Positions 17,114-25,585 of a DNA stretch of 64,000 nucleotides are shown here, piece by piece. Source of the DNA: 54-19 sp038210655 (GTDB taxonomy: Bacteria > Chloroflexota > Chloroflexia > Chloroheliales > Chloroheliaceae). Positions within the stretch are counted from its first letter, which is position 1. Every line of letters starts with the position of its first letter. The stretch covers positions 124,001 through 188,000 of the forward strand of contig JBBQWM010000003.1 in NCBI GenBank assembly GCA_038210655.1. Reading direction: 5' to 3'. The notes beneath the pieces are model-generated. The model saw nothing but the letters and a program-made list of their open reading frames with translations. It did no database searches and was not told where the DNA came from. A program made the translations under genes and the position numbers.

Positions 17114-17155
17114 TACTAATTTCTAATATCTAATTTCTGATCTCTAATATCTAAA
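17114..17155. repeat. Heptamer tandem array (TTTCTAA type)
   Basis: Units such as ATTTCTA, ATATCTA, ATTTCTG, ATCTCTA and ATATCTA run in tandem up to 2 bases before the next start codon. They are the reverse complement of the array at 16.6 kb. The array takes the place where a ribosome binding site for the acyltransferase gene would be expected. Confidence 0.7.
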
Positions 17156-17156
17156 A

Positions 17157-17942
17157 ATGCCACGTTCATCAACTATCGAGCCAAAATTAAAACCGTATTA
17201 TGGCAAGCCGAGCTTCGGGCGTTGGTTGCTTTTTTGGTTGGGGTTTGTGATCGAGACTTTTACGCGCCGCCGGTTGTCGCAATTGGTACGGCTGCGGCTA
17301 GGCCGAGCGCAGTTGGAATTGACCGGTCTCGCTAATTTGCCGCCGACAGGCAACTTTGTGCTGGCGGTCAACCACTACAATGGCTGGCCGACCCTTGATG
17401 TGATTGCGGCGGTTTATGCCGCAGCCAATCGCGTCCGACCCGATCAGGCCGACCGTTACGCCATCATCGTCGGGCGGCGCGAACGCACCCGAACTACCCC
17501 ACCCCCGCTCCCGGCCCGCCTGATCCGTCGGGTCATCAATTTGGCCTTCCAGCGCTGGGAAGCTAACGCCGCTCGTCTCCCCCTGGGCAACCGCCGTAGC
17601 TCGATCCAGACTTTGCGCGAATGGCGAACGCGGGTCAAGCGGCAACCGACTTTGGTTTTCCCGGAGGGCAAAGCCCGCTTGCAATTTGGACTGGTCAGGT
17701 CAGGGGCGGGCCGTTGGCTAGGGGCAGTGGGCGTGCCAGTCGTCCCGGTCAGCATCTGGTGGTACGCCCAAGCGTGGCATATTCGATTTGGGCCACCGAT
17801 CAACTGGTCGCACCGCCCCGAACTTCACGATATTCAGCTAGGGCTAACCCTTGCCAACTTGCTACCGCCCGAACTGGCCCCCACCTGGCAAGATAGCCTG
17901 GCCCGTTGGCGTGAGACCCACCGCTTCGCCGAGAAAAATTGA
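17157..17942 (+). CDS. PlsC-like lysophospholipid acyltransferase family protein
   Basis: This 261-residue protein has the overall layout of 1-acylglycerol-3-phosphate acyltransferases, which acylate lysophosphatidate at the membrane. An N-terminal hydrophobic segment (RWLLFWLGFVIETF) is followed by a catalytic-type region NFVLAVNHYNGWPTLDVIAA and then by TLVFPEGKARLQFG. The canonical HX4D is not intact, since the Asp lies eight residues after the His. FPEG keeps its core but loses the usual Thr-Arg-Ser. VPVVPVSIW matches the family's last motif. Activity is therefore uncertain. The gene starts directly after a heptamer array without a clear binding site. Confidence 0.75.
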   Translation: MPRSSTIEPKLKPYYGKPSFGRWLLFWLGFVIETFTRRRLSQLVRLRLGRAQLELTGLANLPPTGNFVLAVNHYNGWPTLDVIAAVYAAANRVRPDQADRYAIIVGRRERTRTTPPPLPARLIRRVINLAFQRWEANAARLPLGNRRSSIQTLREWRTRVKRQPTLVFPEGKARLQFGLVRSGAGRWLGAVGVPVVPVSIWWYAQAWHIRFGPPINWSHRPELHDIQLGLTLANLLPPELAPTWQDSLARWRETHRFAEKN

Positions 17943-17958
17943 CCTTTAGCCCCGCTAC

Positions 17959-18888
17959 CTATTTTGGCTGATCGGACGGTACGCGCACTTCGACCCCGGC
18001 AGCCTCTTCAAGCGGGCGGATGATCGAAGTATAATCGTCGCGGGCGTACCCGGCAGCGATAGCCGCATCGTAGAGGTGACGGGCCTGCTCTGCCATCGTG
18101 ACGGGTACGCCAGTTGCCGCGCCCAACTCGATAGATAGCCCGACATCTTTGTGCATCAGTTCGGTAAAGAAGCCCGGTTTAAAAGCACCGCTAAAGACAT
18201 TGCGCGGGAAAGCCCCCGCCAGTTGCCAGCTTGCCCCACTGCTCTTACCGACCACCTCGGCGATAACCGCCGGGTCTACTCCGGCTTTAACCCCCATCAC
18301 CATCGCTTCGCTACAGGCGGCGGCGATGATCGCACCCAGCATATTATTGACAATCTTGACCACTTCGCCCGACCCGACCGGCCCGATATTGTAAATCGCA
18401 TCCTCGCGGCCCATCGCCTGGAAAACGGGCAAGCATCGCTCGAAAGCCGCTTTATCTCCACCGACCATAATCGTGAGCGTCCCGGTGTCGGCCCCAACCG
18501 ACCCGCCGCTAACCGGCGCATCCAGGAAAGCGACCCCTTTAGCGGCGCATTGGGCGGCGACTTTGCGGCTGGTCTCAGGGTTGATCGTACTCATATCGAC
18601 GATGATCGTCCCGGCTTGCGCTCCTTCCAGCACCCCCTCTGGCCCTAGAATCACTTCCTCAACCTGTGGCGAGTTGGGAACGATGGTTATTATCACGTCC
18701 GAACTTTCGGCGACGGCCTTGCTGGAAGCCGCCAGCGTTGCACCCGCTTCGATCACATCCTGGACTTTCTCCGGCTGCCGAGCGTAAATCGTGACCGAAA
18801 AGCCTGCCTTGAGCAAATTCTTGACCATCCCCCGGCCCATCGTCCCAACCCCGATAAACCCGACCCGCACTTTGTCTTGCTCTGCCAT
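17959..18888 (-). CDS. NAD(P)-dependent beta-hydroxyacid dehydrogenase (HIBADH family)
   Basis: This 309-residue soluble dehydrogenase is of the 3-hydroxyisobutyrate / tartronate semialdehyde reductase family. The Rossmann motif is GFIGVGTMGRG at residues 10-20. IVPNSPQVEEVILG and DAPVSGG at about 123-129 are family markers. The catalytic lysine is K178 in EVVKIVNNML. KPGFFTELMHKD lies in the all-helical C-terminal domain. It reduces or oxidises short beta-hydroxyacids. The exact substrate (3-hydroxyisobutyrate or 2-hydroxy-3-oxopropionate) cannot be read from the motifs. AGGAG lies 8 bases before the ATG. It converges on the acyltransferase gene 16 bases away. Confidence 0.9.
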   Translation of the reverse strand: MAEQDKVRVGFIGVGTMGRGMVKNLLKAGFSVTIYARQPEKVQDVIEAGATLAASSKAVAESSDVIITIVPNSPQVEEVILGPEGVLEGAQAGTIIVDMSTINPETSRKVAAQCAAKGVAFLDAPVSGGSVGADTGTLTIMVGGDKAAFERCLPVFQAMGREDAIYNIGPVGSGEVVKIVNNMLGAIIAAACSEAMVMGVKAGVDPAVIAEVVGKSSGASWQLAGAFPRNVFSGAFKPGFFTELMHKDVGLSIELGAATGVPVTMAEQARHLYDAAIAAGYARDDYTSIIRPLEEAAGVEVRVPSDQPK

Positions 18889-19028
18889 CTATTTTCTCCT
18901 ATATTTATATTTATTTGCAACCACGCTAAACCCGGTCTAAGGACGGTCTATGGGCGGAGTCATATCTAACAAGAGACCTGACTCTTGTGTGACTTGCTCT
19001 GCCAATGGATTATCCCATTCTCTTATTC

Positions 19029-19058
19029 TACATTCTGCATTCTGCACTCTGCATTATG
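19029..19058. repeat. Heptamer tandem array (CATTCTG type)
   Basis: Four 7-bp units (CATTCTG, CATTCTG, CACTCTG, CATTATG) lie directly after the stop of the thioesterase gene. This is another sequence version of the short tandem heptamers scattered through the window. Confidence 0.65.
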
Positions 19059-19059
19059 T

Positions 19060-19500
19060 TCAAGTTTGTTTTTGAAGCTCGACGAGGGCCAGAGTAACGG
19101 TCGCTTTGGCGCAAAGCTTTTCCTGACCGCCATCGATAGCAAAGACTTCTGATTCGGAAACGATCAAAGTACGGCCTGCCCGTAGCACTTGCCCTCTGCA
19201 ACGCAAAGCCTGACCGATAGCCGGACGCAATAGATTAATCTTAAACTCGACCGTCAACACAATTTCGGTCGTTTTCATCATGGTTGCGGCGGCAGCCCCG
19301 GAGGTGTGGTCGGCCATGGTCGCCTGCACCCCGGCGTGGATAAAATTATCTTGCTGCAAATGTTTGGGCAGAATTTCAACGGTCGTCTCGCACCAGCCCG
19401 GCCCAATCTCCACTACTTTGATCCCAAGATCGTTGATAAAAGGAGCCTGCTCAAAAATCTGCTCTACCCTCTGCCGATAATTCGGGTCTTGCGGTTGCAT
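19060..19500 (-). CDS. PaaI family (hotdog-fold) thioesterase
   Basis: This 146-residue hotdog protein is probably an acyl-CoA thioesterase of the PaaI/YdiI type. INDLGIKVVEIGPGWCETTV is the first strand region. NFIHAGVQATMADHTSGAAA contains the H-x-G...(A/D)-D-x-x-(S/A)-G active-site pattern. VLTVEFKINLLRPAIGQALR matches the conserved strand pair. Such enzymes hydrolyse aromatic or fatty acyl-CoA. The substrate is unknown. GGAG lies 8 bases before the ATG. It begins 11 bases after the large glycosyltransferase gene on the same strand, so the two may be cotranscribed. Confidence 0.88.
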   Translation of the reverse strand: MQPQDPNYRQRVEQIFEQAPFINDLGIKVVEIGPGWCETTVEILPKHLQQDNFIHAGVQATMADHTSGAAAATMMKTTEIVLTVEFKINLLRPAIGQALRCRGQVLRAGRTLIVSESEVFAIDGGQEKLCAKATVTLALVELQKQT

Positions 19501-19511
19501 CGTGCTATCTC

Positions 19512-21884
19512 CTAACCGTTAAGTTTGGCCCATTGCACCATTACGCCCAATTCGCGGCGCGAGTCGGCCCCCGGCACAAAAGTCGAGGAAGGAGCCAGTT
19601 CGAGGATAAGCTCAGAACTGGCGGGTAGGTCGGCGGGCAAAGACAGCATATAGGTTTGCCAGGTGCGGCTGGTTTGGATTTTGCCGAGCGACCGCCCATT
19701 GGCAAAGACCTCCACCTGGGGCGGGGTCAGGCTGTCCGGGCGAAAGCCATTGAGACGCAAAGCAACCTCTTTCGGGCGACTGCCGGGGGCCAGTGGGAAG
19801 CGCAACCGGGCGCGTTCCTGACCGCTTTCGCCTCGATCTGCCGTCCAACGGAAGAAGGGCGTATTGGGGTTGTTATCCTCTTTCTCATAAATATGAAATC
19901 CATCGAGATAGCCCCAATCGAACTCACCCATACGGAGCAGATTATCGGGTAGGGGCCGGGCGGTCAGGTTGTCCCAGGCCCAACGATCCGCCGTCGAATC
20001 GAGCGAAATCTGACGACTACGGAACTCGCTACGAGCGTAGACCTCATTGCCCTGTCGCAAATAAATCCAGCCCAGCGCAAGGTGCGATTGAGCTATATCC
20101 TGGGTAGTGCGCCCGATCCGTCCGATAGCATCATCATAGCGGCCCTGCAACGCCTCGGTCAACCCGATCCCGATCTGAGTGGCGGGGATACGTTGGGTAG
20201 CCTGAGCATAGGCCGCCAGCGCCTCATCGTAGCGGCCTTCCTTGCGGAGCGCGTCGCCCCGTAGGGCATTTTGCTGTTTGGCCCATTCGTTGACCCCGAC
20301 AATAGTTTGGTCGGGGCTATAAGTCGGGATCACAATAATCAGAAAGAGTAGGGGCGCAGCCAACCCGATCAGCCAGCGTCCACCCTGGAGCGAACGGTTG
20401 GCTATCTTTAACGGTTGTATAAACCAGCCCCAGACCTGACGAGGGTTCGCCAGTACATAGGCCGCGAAAAGCAACAAGAAATAATAGACTGGCAAGCGAA
20501 AGCGGCTGACCGCAAAAAAGGCAAAGGCCAGCGCCATATTATAGACCGTCCAGATTGCTACAAAGCTTCGTAGCCCGGAAGTAGCCGAGGTTGCCGTTAC
20601 CAGTCCGATCAGAGCCAGCACGCCCAACAGTATGTAAAGCGTATCGCCTAGTAGTTGGTCGGGGAGCAGCCAGGAGGGTGGAATAATCCCGGTCGTGTAA
20701 GCTTTTTCCAGCCGCTCATCGGCCCCGAAGTTGATATTCCAAAAATCGAGCGACTCCTTAAAGCCCTTCTTGATATAATCCAGCGGGTCTTTAGCGATCA
20801 GTTCAAGACCTTTGCTATAACCCAGGTTCTCTCGTGTGGCCTGATTTTTAACCGCTTCAAGGGTTTGGGAGACTTGCGCTCCGTTCCGCCCGTGCAACAC
20901 TCCCAGGTAGAAATTATAGCCGCCGGTCGTGTCGATAAAAGGTCGTCCGTAGGTGCTATAGTTGCGGACAGCCCAGGGCGAGATGGTCAGCCCAAAGGCT
21001 ACTACCACTATCGCAAAAGCCAAAAACGCCTTGCGCCACTGTCGCCAGCCCAAACTCACCCACAGCCACAACCCAATAAACGGCACAAAGCTCAAGACCT
21101 GCCCCCGCGTCAGAGCCGAAAGCCCCAGGAAGAGGCCAGCTAAAGCGAGGAGGACGGAGGGATGAGGGATGAAGGATGAGGGATGAGGGATGAGGGATGA
21201 GGGATAGGTTGTAGGAGCGGGCTTCTGCCCGCGATGTTCTAATTCCTGCCCGCGCTGCCCCGCTTCCTGATTTCTAATCTCTAATTTTTGATCTCTAATT
21301 TCTAATTTCTGATTTCTTAACTTCTGATACTCGCCTAGCAAATTGATGGCGACCAGGAAGAGGAAGATAAAGAGGGTTTCTGAAAGAAGTAGATAAGAAA
21401 GGACAGCAAAGGGCCAGGCGATAGCTGCCAGGAAACCTGCGATTAAGCCGGTACGTCGCCCGTAGGCGCGATAACCTAGCCGATAGAGCAGATAGACCGA
21501 GCCAACGCTTAGAACAGTCTGGATTAGCCGGACAATTATCAGATTGGGTCCGAAAGCGCGGAAGACCCCGCCTAGCAGCAGGACATACAGGGGGGGGCGT
21601 ACCCAGGTCGCTGCCTCGTAAAAGGCCCAGCCACGTCCGTCGGCCAGAATGCTGGCGATCTGATAATATTCGGCCTCGTCAATCACGAACCCGGCGCGGG
21701 GAGCCTGCCACCAGGCGTAAAGCCGGACGAGCAACGCCAGCCCTAGCACAGCCAATAAAGCTAGATCAAGCTTCCCTGCTAAAGATTTCGGTTTTGATGC
21801 TTTTGGTTCGGCTAACTCCACCCCGGCGCTAGAAACCGATTCGGTGCTGTCTCTCAAACTCAACGGTGCTGATTTCTCCCCCAC
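19512..21884 (-). CDS. Polytopic GT39/PMT_2-type glycosyltransferase with C-terminal TPR region
   Basis: This 790-residue integral membrane protein is of the GT-C fold. An acidic motif in the first loop (FVIDEAEYYQIA, about residues 75-86) is the expected catalytic Asp/Glu site for dolichyl/polyprenyl-phosphate sugar donors. About ten membrane helices span residues 45-530. Residues about 195-245 are a low-complexity insert made of 7-residue repeats (KLEIRDQ, KLEIRNQ; SSLIPHP, SSFIPHP) encoded by heptamer DNA arrays and a REP-like hairpin half. After the membrane part come about 90 residues of TPR-like helices (ALRKEGRYDEALAAYAQATQ) and a beta-rich carbohydrate-binding-like tail. It starts at a GTG without a clear binding site. 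It probably transfers a sugar to a surface glycan or protein. Confidence 0.8.
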   Translation of the reverse strand: MGEKSAPLSLRDSTESVSSAGVELAEPKASKPKSLAGKLDLALLAVLGLALLVRLYAWWQAPRAGFVIDEAEYYQIASILADGRGWAFYEAATWVRPPLYVLLLGGVFRAFGPNLIIVRLIQTVLSVGSVYLLYRLGYRAYGRRTGLIAGFLAAIAWPFAVLSYLLLSETLFIFLFLVAINLLGEYQKLRNQKLEIRDQKLEIRNQEAGQRGQELEHRGQKPAPTTYPSSLIPHPSSFIPHPSVLLALAGLFLGLSALTRGQVLSFVPFIGLWLWVSLGWRQWRKAFLAFAIVVVAFGLTISPWAVRNYSTYGRPFIDTTGGYNFYLGVLHGRNGAQVSQTLEAVKNQATRENLGYSKGLELIAKDPLDYIKKGFKESLDFWNINFGADERLEKAYTTGIIPPSWLLPDQLLGDTLYILLGVLALIGLVTATSATSGLRSFVAIWTVYNMALAFAFFAVSRFRLPVYYFLLLFAAYVLANPRQVWGWFIQPLKIANRSLQGGRWLIGLAAPLLFLIIVIPTYSPDQTIVGVNEWAKQQNALRGDALRKEGRYDEALAAYAQATQRIPATQIGIGLTEALQGRYDDAIGRIGRTTQDIAQSHLALGWIYLRQGNEVYARSEFRSRQISLDSTADRWAWDNLTARPLPDNLLRMGEFDWGYLDGFHIYEKEDNNPNTPFFRWTADRGESGQERARLRFPLAPGSRPKEVALRLNGFRPDSLTPPQVEVFANGRSLGKIQTSRTWQTYMLSLPADLPASSELILELAPSSTFVPGADSRRELGVMVQWAKLNG
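21159..21327. repeat. Heptamer arrays and REP-like half inside the GT39 coding sequence
   Basis: Seven or so GGGATGA units (21159-21207) are followed by a REP-like piece, GTAGGAGCGGGCTTCTGCCC with its continuation (to about 21235). A second heptamer array of the TTTCTAA/TTTCTGA type follows (about 21270-21327). All lie in frame in one loop of the glycosyltransferase and encode 7-residue repeats, since three heptamers equal seven codons. Confidence 0.8.
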
Positions 21885-21955
21885 GACGGATTTAGGGACT
21901 ATCCTAACAGGTTTAATCTCTTATAATTTGCTGTAATACAATTTGCTGTAATAGA

Positions 21956-22015
21956 TTGTGGGAGGGATTTCTAATCCCGATTTAGTTTTATCGGGATTAG
22001 AAATCCCTCCCACAA
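21956..22015. repeat. 26-bp-arm hairpin between dehydrogenase and GT39 genes
   Basis: Arms at 21956-21981 and 21990-22015 pair perfectly over 26 bp (core GGGATTTCTAATCCCGAT) around an 8-base loop. It lies 15 bases after the dehydrogenase stop and about 70 bases before the next gene on the same strand. There is no T-run, so it is either a REP-type element or a Rho-independent-like barrier. Just beside it is a short direct repeat, AATTTGCTGTAATA. Confidence 0.75.
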
Positions 22016-22029
22016 TTGAGTAAGTACTT

Positions 22030-23337
22030 CTAAAGTAAAATGATTTTCTCGCGGCCCTCACTGACAGCGGCGGCGGCGTTGCGGGTATCGACTACCAACT
22101 GGGCCTGCCGGACGATATTAGCATAGTCAAAGACACTATGGTCGGTCACGATTAGCACGCAATCGGCTTGTGATAGGGCTTCCTCGGTCAGTTCGACCGA
22201 ACTTAACTTGAGGCCCGCTTCCTCGAAGGCCGGAACGTGCGGGTCGTGATAGCTGACCGTCGCGCCATCTTTTTCCAAAAGCTCGATAATCCTGATAGCT
22301 GGGGACTCGCGCATATCGGCTACGTCCTTTTTGTAGGCCACGCCGAGTATTAATATGTGCGAACCGCGCAAGCTTTTGCTATGCTGGTTGAGCGCCCGTG
22401 CCGCCAGTTCGCGTACATAGCGCGGCATTGCCAGGTTTATTTCCCCGGCCAGTTCGATAAAGCGGGTATTGAAATCGAACTCGCGGGCCTTCCAGGTCAG
22501 ATAAAATGGGTCTAGCGGTATACAATGGCCGCCGACCCCCGGCCCTGGCGTAAACTTCATGATGCCAAAAGGTTTGGTGTTGGCGGCTTCCAATACCTCC
22601 CAGATGTTCAAATTCATGCGGTCGCACAGTAAGCTCATTTCGTTGACCAGCGCGACATTGACCACCCGGAAAATGTTCTCGAAAAGCTTACACATTTCGG
22701 CAACACGGGCTGATGAGACCGGCACGACTGTCTCAACCACCTGCGAATAGAACAGGGTCGCCATTTCCAAACAGGCCGGGGTCACACCACCGACCACTTT
22801 GGGCGTATTTGCAAAATGCCAGCCTTTGCTATTGTTGCTGCCGGGGTCGATCCGTTCGGGCGAGAAGGCCAAATAAAAATCCTGTCCGGCTTTGCTACCC
22901 TTCGCTTCTAAGAGCCGTTGTAAGATTTCCTCGGTTGTGCCGGGATAGGTCGTACTTTCCAGTACGATCAACTGGCCCGGTTGCAAGTGGCGGGCAATCT
23001 CGTAGGTCGCGTTGCGAATAGCGGTCAGGTCTGGGTCGCGGGTCTCATTGAGGGGGGTCGGCACGGCGATAATAATAACATCCTGGGCCGCCAGTCCACT
23101 AAAATCATAGCTGGCGTGAAAATGGCCGGAAGCGGTCAGGGGCAGTAACCGTTCGTTCGGAATATCGCCAATATAACTCTCGCCCCGGTTTAGCTGGGCG
23201 GTGCGGGCCTTTACAATATCGAAGCCAGTTACTCGAAAGCCCTTTTCGGCAAAGGCGACCGCGACCGGCACACCGACATAGCCCAGTCCGATCACCCCAA
23301 CTTTGGCGTGTCTCGACTTGATTTTTTCTTTGAGCAT
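22030..23337 (-). CDS. Nucleotide-sugar dehydrogenase (UDP-GlcNAc 6-dehydrogenase WbpA-like)
   Basis: This 435-residue enzyme is of the UDP-glucose/UDP-ManNAc dehydrogenase family. It oxidises C6 of a UDP-sugar to the uronate with two NAD+ for surface polysaccharide synthesis. The N-terminal Rossmann motif is VGVIGLGYVGVPVA. LESTTYPGTTEE and YLAFSPERIDPG are family motifs. The active-site Cys (about residue 268) sits in GPGVGGHCIPLDPFYLTWKA, which resembles WbpA/TviB-type UDP-N-acetylhexosamine dehydrogenases more than UDP-glucose dehydrogenase. The C-terminal domain shows LGVAYKKDVADMRESPA. The length is normal. It neighbours GT39 and lies in a region rich in glycosyltransferases, so a role in a surface glycan is likely. 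Confidence 0.9.
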   Translation of the reverse strand: MLKEKIKSRHAKVGVIGLGYVGVPVAVAFAEKGFRVTGFDIVKARTAQLNRGESYIGDIPNERLLPLTASGHFHASYDFSGLAAQDVIIIAVPTPLNETRDPDLTAIRNATYEIARHLQPGQLIVLESTTYPGTTEEILQRLLEAKGSKAGQDFYLAFSPERIDPGSNNSKGWHFANTPKVVGGVTPACLEMATLFYSQVVETVVPVSSARVAEMCKLFENIFRVVNVALVNEMSLLCDRMNLNIWEVLEAANTKPFGIMKFTPGPGVGGHCIPLDPFYLTWKAREFDFNTRFIELAGEINLAMPRYVRELAARALNQHSKSLRGSHILILGVAYKKDVADMRESPAIRIIELLEKDGATVSYHDPHVPAFEEAGLKLSSVELTEEALSQADCVLIVTDHSVFDYANIVRQAQLVVDTRNAAAAVSEGREKIILL

Positions 23338-23462
23338 CTATTCCCATCCTTGCAAAATTTATTGCTTGAGCCTAAGCGCAAGGATTATACCACACTACTT
23401 ATGGAAGGGCGTAACTTGAGCAGCTATAACGACTTGCAGCGTAACTAACCCTCTTATAAAAA

Positions 23463-23539
23463 TTGTAGGAGCGAGCTTCCGCTCGCGATTGAAGCATTGG
23501 CTGAATGTTCCAATCGCGAGCAGAAGCTCGCTCCTACAA
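23463..23539. repeat. REP-like hairpin (GTAGGAGCGAGCTT family)
   Basis: The arms begin TTGTAGGAGCGAGCTTCCGC and, inverted, TTGTAGGAGCGAGCTTCTGC, extending to about 30 bp each around a loop of roughly 20 bases. Near-identical hairpins occur at 25.46 and 53.99 kb and a half copy at 21.2 kb. The sequence resembles REP elements of Pseudomonas. It lies between the dehydrogenase and desaturase genes. Confidence 0.85.
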
Positions 23540-23571
23540 GACAAGTGTTTAGCTCAATTACTCGCTTTTTG

Positions 23572-24651
23572 CTATAAATTCTTTAGAGCTTTAGGTCTAA
23601 TGGAAGCAAAACTAACCATCTTTTGCTGCTCTTCATCCCACAATCGCAAGAAAAGGCTTTGGATGCCTAATCGGAAGGTAATAAAATTGATTTGCTCAAA
23701 GAGAGGGTCGGCTTGATGACATTTTTCCAGATAATAGTTGGGGATGCGCGGGCTGAGGTGGTGAATATGATGGAACCCAATGTTACCAGTGAACCACTGG
23801 AGTAGGGCTGGAAGTTTGTAGTACGAACTTCCCTTTAAGGCTGCCGTCGCAAAATCCCACTTGTCTTCCTCCTCCCAGTAGCTTGCCTCAAACTGATGTT
23901 GGATATAAAACATCCATACCCCGGCGCTGGCTGAGAGAAAAATGATCGGTAGTTGGATCAGCAGTAAAGGCACCAGGCCGATAGTAAATACCAGGCCCAG
24001 GATAATGACCAGCAAAGCCAGGTTAGTCAGGTAGACGCTGCGACGTTCGCGGGTGGCAGCGCGGGGGTTGGACAAGCGATGCAAGAATACAAAAAGTACG
24101 GTCGGTATTACCACGAAAAGCAAAAACGGGTTACGGTATAAGCCATAGACAAACTTTTCCCAGCCCGATAATTGCTGATACTCCTTGACGGTCAGGGTAA
24201 AGACATCGCCGGTTTTTTGGCTGTACTTCTTGATTGTCAGTGGGAAGAACTCGCCTTCGACCCGACGACCCAAATTACCGACGCTGGCGTGATGGAGGGC
24301 GTGAAAATAGCGCCAATGGTAGTAGGGTGTAAAACACAATACTCCGCAGATCGAACCAAGCCAGTCGTTGGCCTTGCGTGATTTGAAAAAGGACTGATGA
24401 CCGCAATCATGGAAGATAATAAACAGTCTTAGCTGAAAACCTGCCGCCAGGGGAGCCAGCCCAAGTGTCAGCCAGTAAGAATAATTCAAGCTCAGATACA
24501 TCAAATACCACGTTAGGAAAAAGGGGATGATACTGGTGGCAAGTTGCCAGAGGCTTCGTTTTAGGTCAGGGTTGCGATAAGGGGCTACCAGTTCGCGCCA
24601 ACCCGGCGCTTCCGTCTTACCGGCTACGGTGTCAAGGTCTATCATGTTCAC
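23572..24651 (-). CDS. Membrane fatty acid desaturase (DesA/omega-6-like)
   Basis: This 359-residue di-iron membrane enzyme introduces a double bond into acyl chains. The three histidine boxes are HDCGH (81-85), HALHH (117-121) and HHIHH (about 293-297, in GFHHIHHLSPRIPNY). Hydrophobic pairs lie at about residues 38-78 and 180-245. The spacing matches acyl-lipid delta-12/omega-6-type desaturases. The start is a GTG 6 bases after AGAGG, with an ATG two codons later as an alternative. It follows an 87-residue gene by 9 bases on the same strand and is likely cotranscribed with it. A role in membrane fluidity is inferred from the family. Confidence 0.92.
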   Translation of the reverse strand: MNMIDLDTVAGKTEAPGWRELVAPYRNPDLKRSLWQLATSIIPFFLTWYLMYLSLNYSYWLTLGLAPLAAGFQLRLFIIFHDCGHQSFFKSRKANDWLGSICGVLCFTPYYHWRYFHALHHASVGNLGRRVEGEFFPLTIKKYSQKTGDVFTLTVKEYQQLSGWEKFVYGLYRNPFLLFVVIPTVLFVFLHRLSNPRAATRERRSVYLTNLALLVIILGLVFTIGLVPLLLIQLPIIFLSASAGVWMFYIQHQFEASYWEEEDKWDFATAALKGSSYYKLPALLQWFTGNIGFHHIHHLSPRIPNYYLEKCHQADPLFEQINFITFRLGIQSLFLRLWDEEQQKMVSFASIRPKALKNL

Positions 24652-24660
24652 TTAAATCCT

Positions 24661-24924
24661 CTATAGTGAGCCGTTTCGCTTCACTCTTGAATTGAGCCAG
24701 GCTACCGCCCGTTCCAACCCCTCATTCTTACCCTCATTACCGCTGATATAGAAATAGTAGCAACGGCCCGCTATTTTCCGGCCCGGCGCACTAAAATCCT
24801 GAGTTCGCATTGAATAAGGAAGTTTGCCGGAAGCAATCGCGCTATCAAGGGCAGCCATTTCTATCGTACCCCAACCAGTAATCGAAAATCTTCTGTGGTC
24901 GCCTGTGTCGCTCGAAAATTCCAT
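24661..24924 (-). CDS. Hypothetical protein upstream of the desaturase
   Basis: This 87-residue soluble protein begins MEFSSDTGDHRRFSITGWGT and has a middle section PGRKIAGRCYYFYISGNEGK. There is no membrane helix or signal, and I do not recognise the family. An AAGGAAGG site precedes the ATG. Its stop codon lies 9 bases before the desaturase start and provides part of that gene's binding site, so the two form an operon. Confidence 0.65.
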   Translation of the reverse strand: MEFSSDTGDHRRFSITGWGTIEMAALDSAIASGKLPYSMRTQDFSAPGRKIAGRCYYFYISGNEGKNEGLERAVAWLNSRVKRNGSL

Positions 24925-25217
24925 CTTGAGCCTTCCTTTCTACTTTACTAAATTTTTGTAAGACAGGAACAGCACCGTGCAAGGTCTTTTATAAAAGCTA
25001 TTTTTGCAGCTTTTTCCAATCTATCCTATCTAACCAACTAGAATCTAAAAACCTGATCGAGAAGGCAAAAAACTCAAAAGAGGAGTAAAAGAGGCCAATT
25101 CTCTGAGAAGAACTGGTTTTGAAAGCTCTAAAGAGCCAATGCTGTTGCATTAAGGCTTCTAAAAACCTTTCTAATTATACCATCTTTTAACCCCACATGC
25201 TATACTGTTGGCGATGA

Positions 25218-25403
25218 TGGTGAGCGTCAGATTTTTTGCAAAATAGCCAGGCTAGGCCACACCTGAAACCGGGGAGGTGGGTATATCTTAGAAAAATTTT
25301 CGCGAAAATTTTTCTAAGATATACTCTTGAGTGATTTGGAGCGGGAGTTTAATAGTCCCACTTTGTTACTGTTTGAACCCGTGTAAAATATTGACGCGCA
25401 CCC
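25218..25403. mobile_element. MITE copy C (186 bp) with 8-bp target duplication
   Basis: The left end is TGGTGAGCGTCAGATTTTTT and the right end, inverted, is GGGTGCGCGTCAATATTTTA. Exact 8-bp direct repeats GGCGATGA flank it (25210-25217 and 25404-25411). It is in the opposite orientation to copies A and B and shares their CAGGCTAGGCCACAC-type and GTTACTGTTTGAACCC-type segments. The centre, about 25280-25323, is a perfect 44-bp palindrome (half TTAGAAAAATTTTCG). The remaining 290 bases before it hold no gene that I can see. Confidence 0.75.
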
Positions 25404-25455
25404 GGCGATGAGAGCGACTACAGCAAATTGCAAAAAGATTAGGCTATCCGATTGT

Positions 25456-25528
25456 CTGTAGGAGCGAGCTTCTGCTCGCGATTGAGGAGGCTGGGTGTCC
25501 AATCGCGAGCAGAAGCTCGCTCCTACAG
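25456..25528. repeat. REP-like hairpin (GTAGGAGCGAGCTT family)
   Basis: CTGTAGGAGCGAGCTTCTGC and its continuation pair with the inverted copy over about 30 bp. The flank after the hairpin, CAATAACTCTGCAACTTGCT, recurs after the copy at 54.07 kb, so the repeated unit is larger than the hairpin. It lies about 60 bases before the small membrane gene. Confidence 0.85.
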
Positions 25529-25585
25529 GGGTCAATAACTCTGCAACTTGCTATAATAACTAAGGATCAGGGTAAGTTTAAAAAG

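Noticed and set aside
21159..21327. CRISPR-like array
   Set aside because: The units are 7 bp in uninterrupted tandem, with no spacers and no cas genes. They also lie inside a coding frame.
25280..25323. Perfect palindrome as a terminator or phage attachment site
   Set aside because: It is the centre of a MITE and recurs in another copy. There is no T-run or integrase gene.
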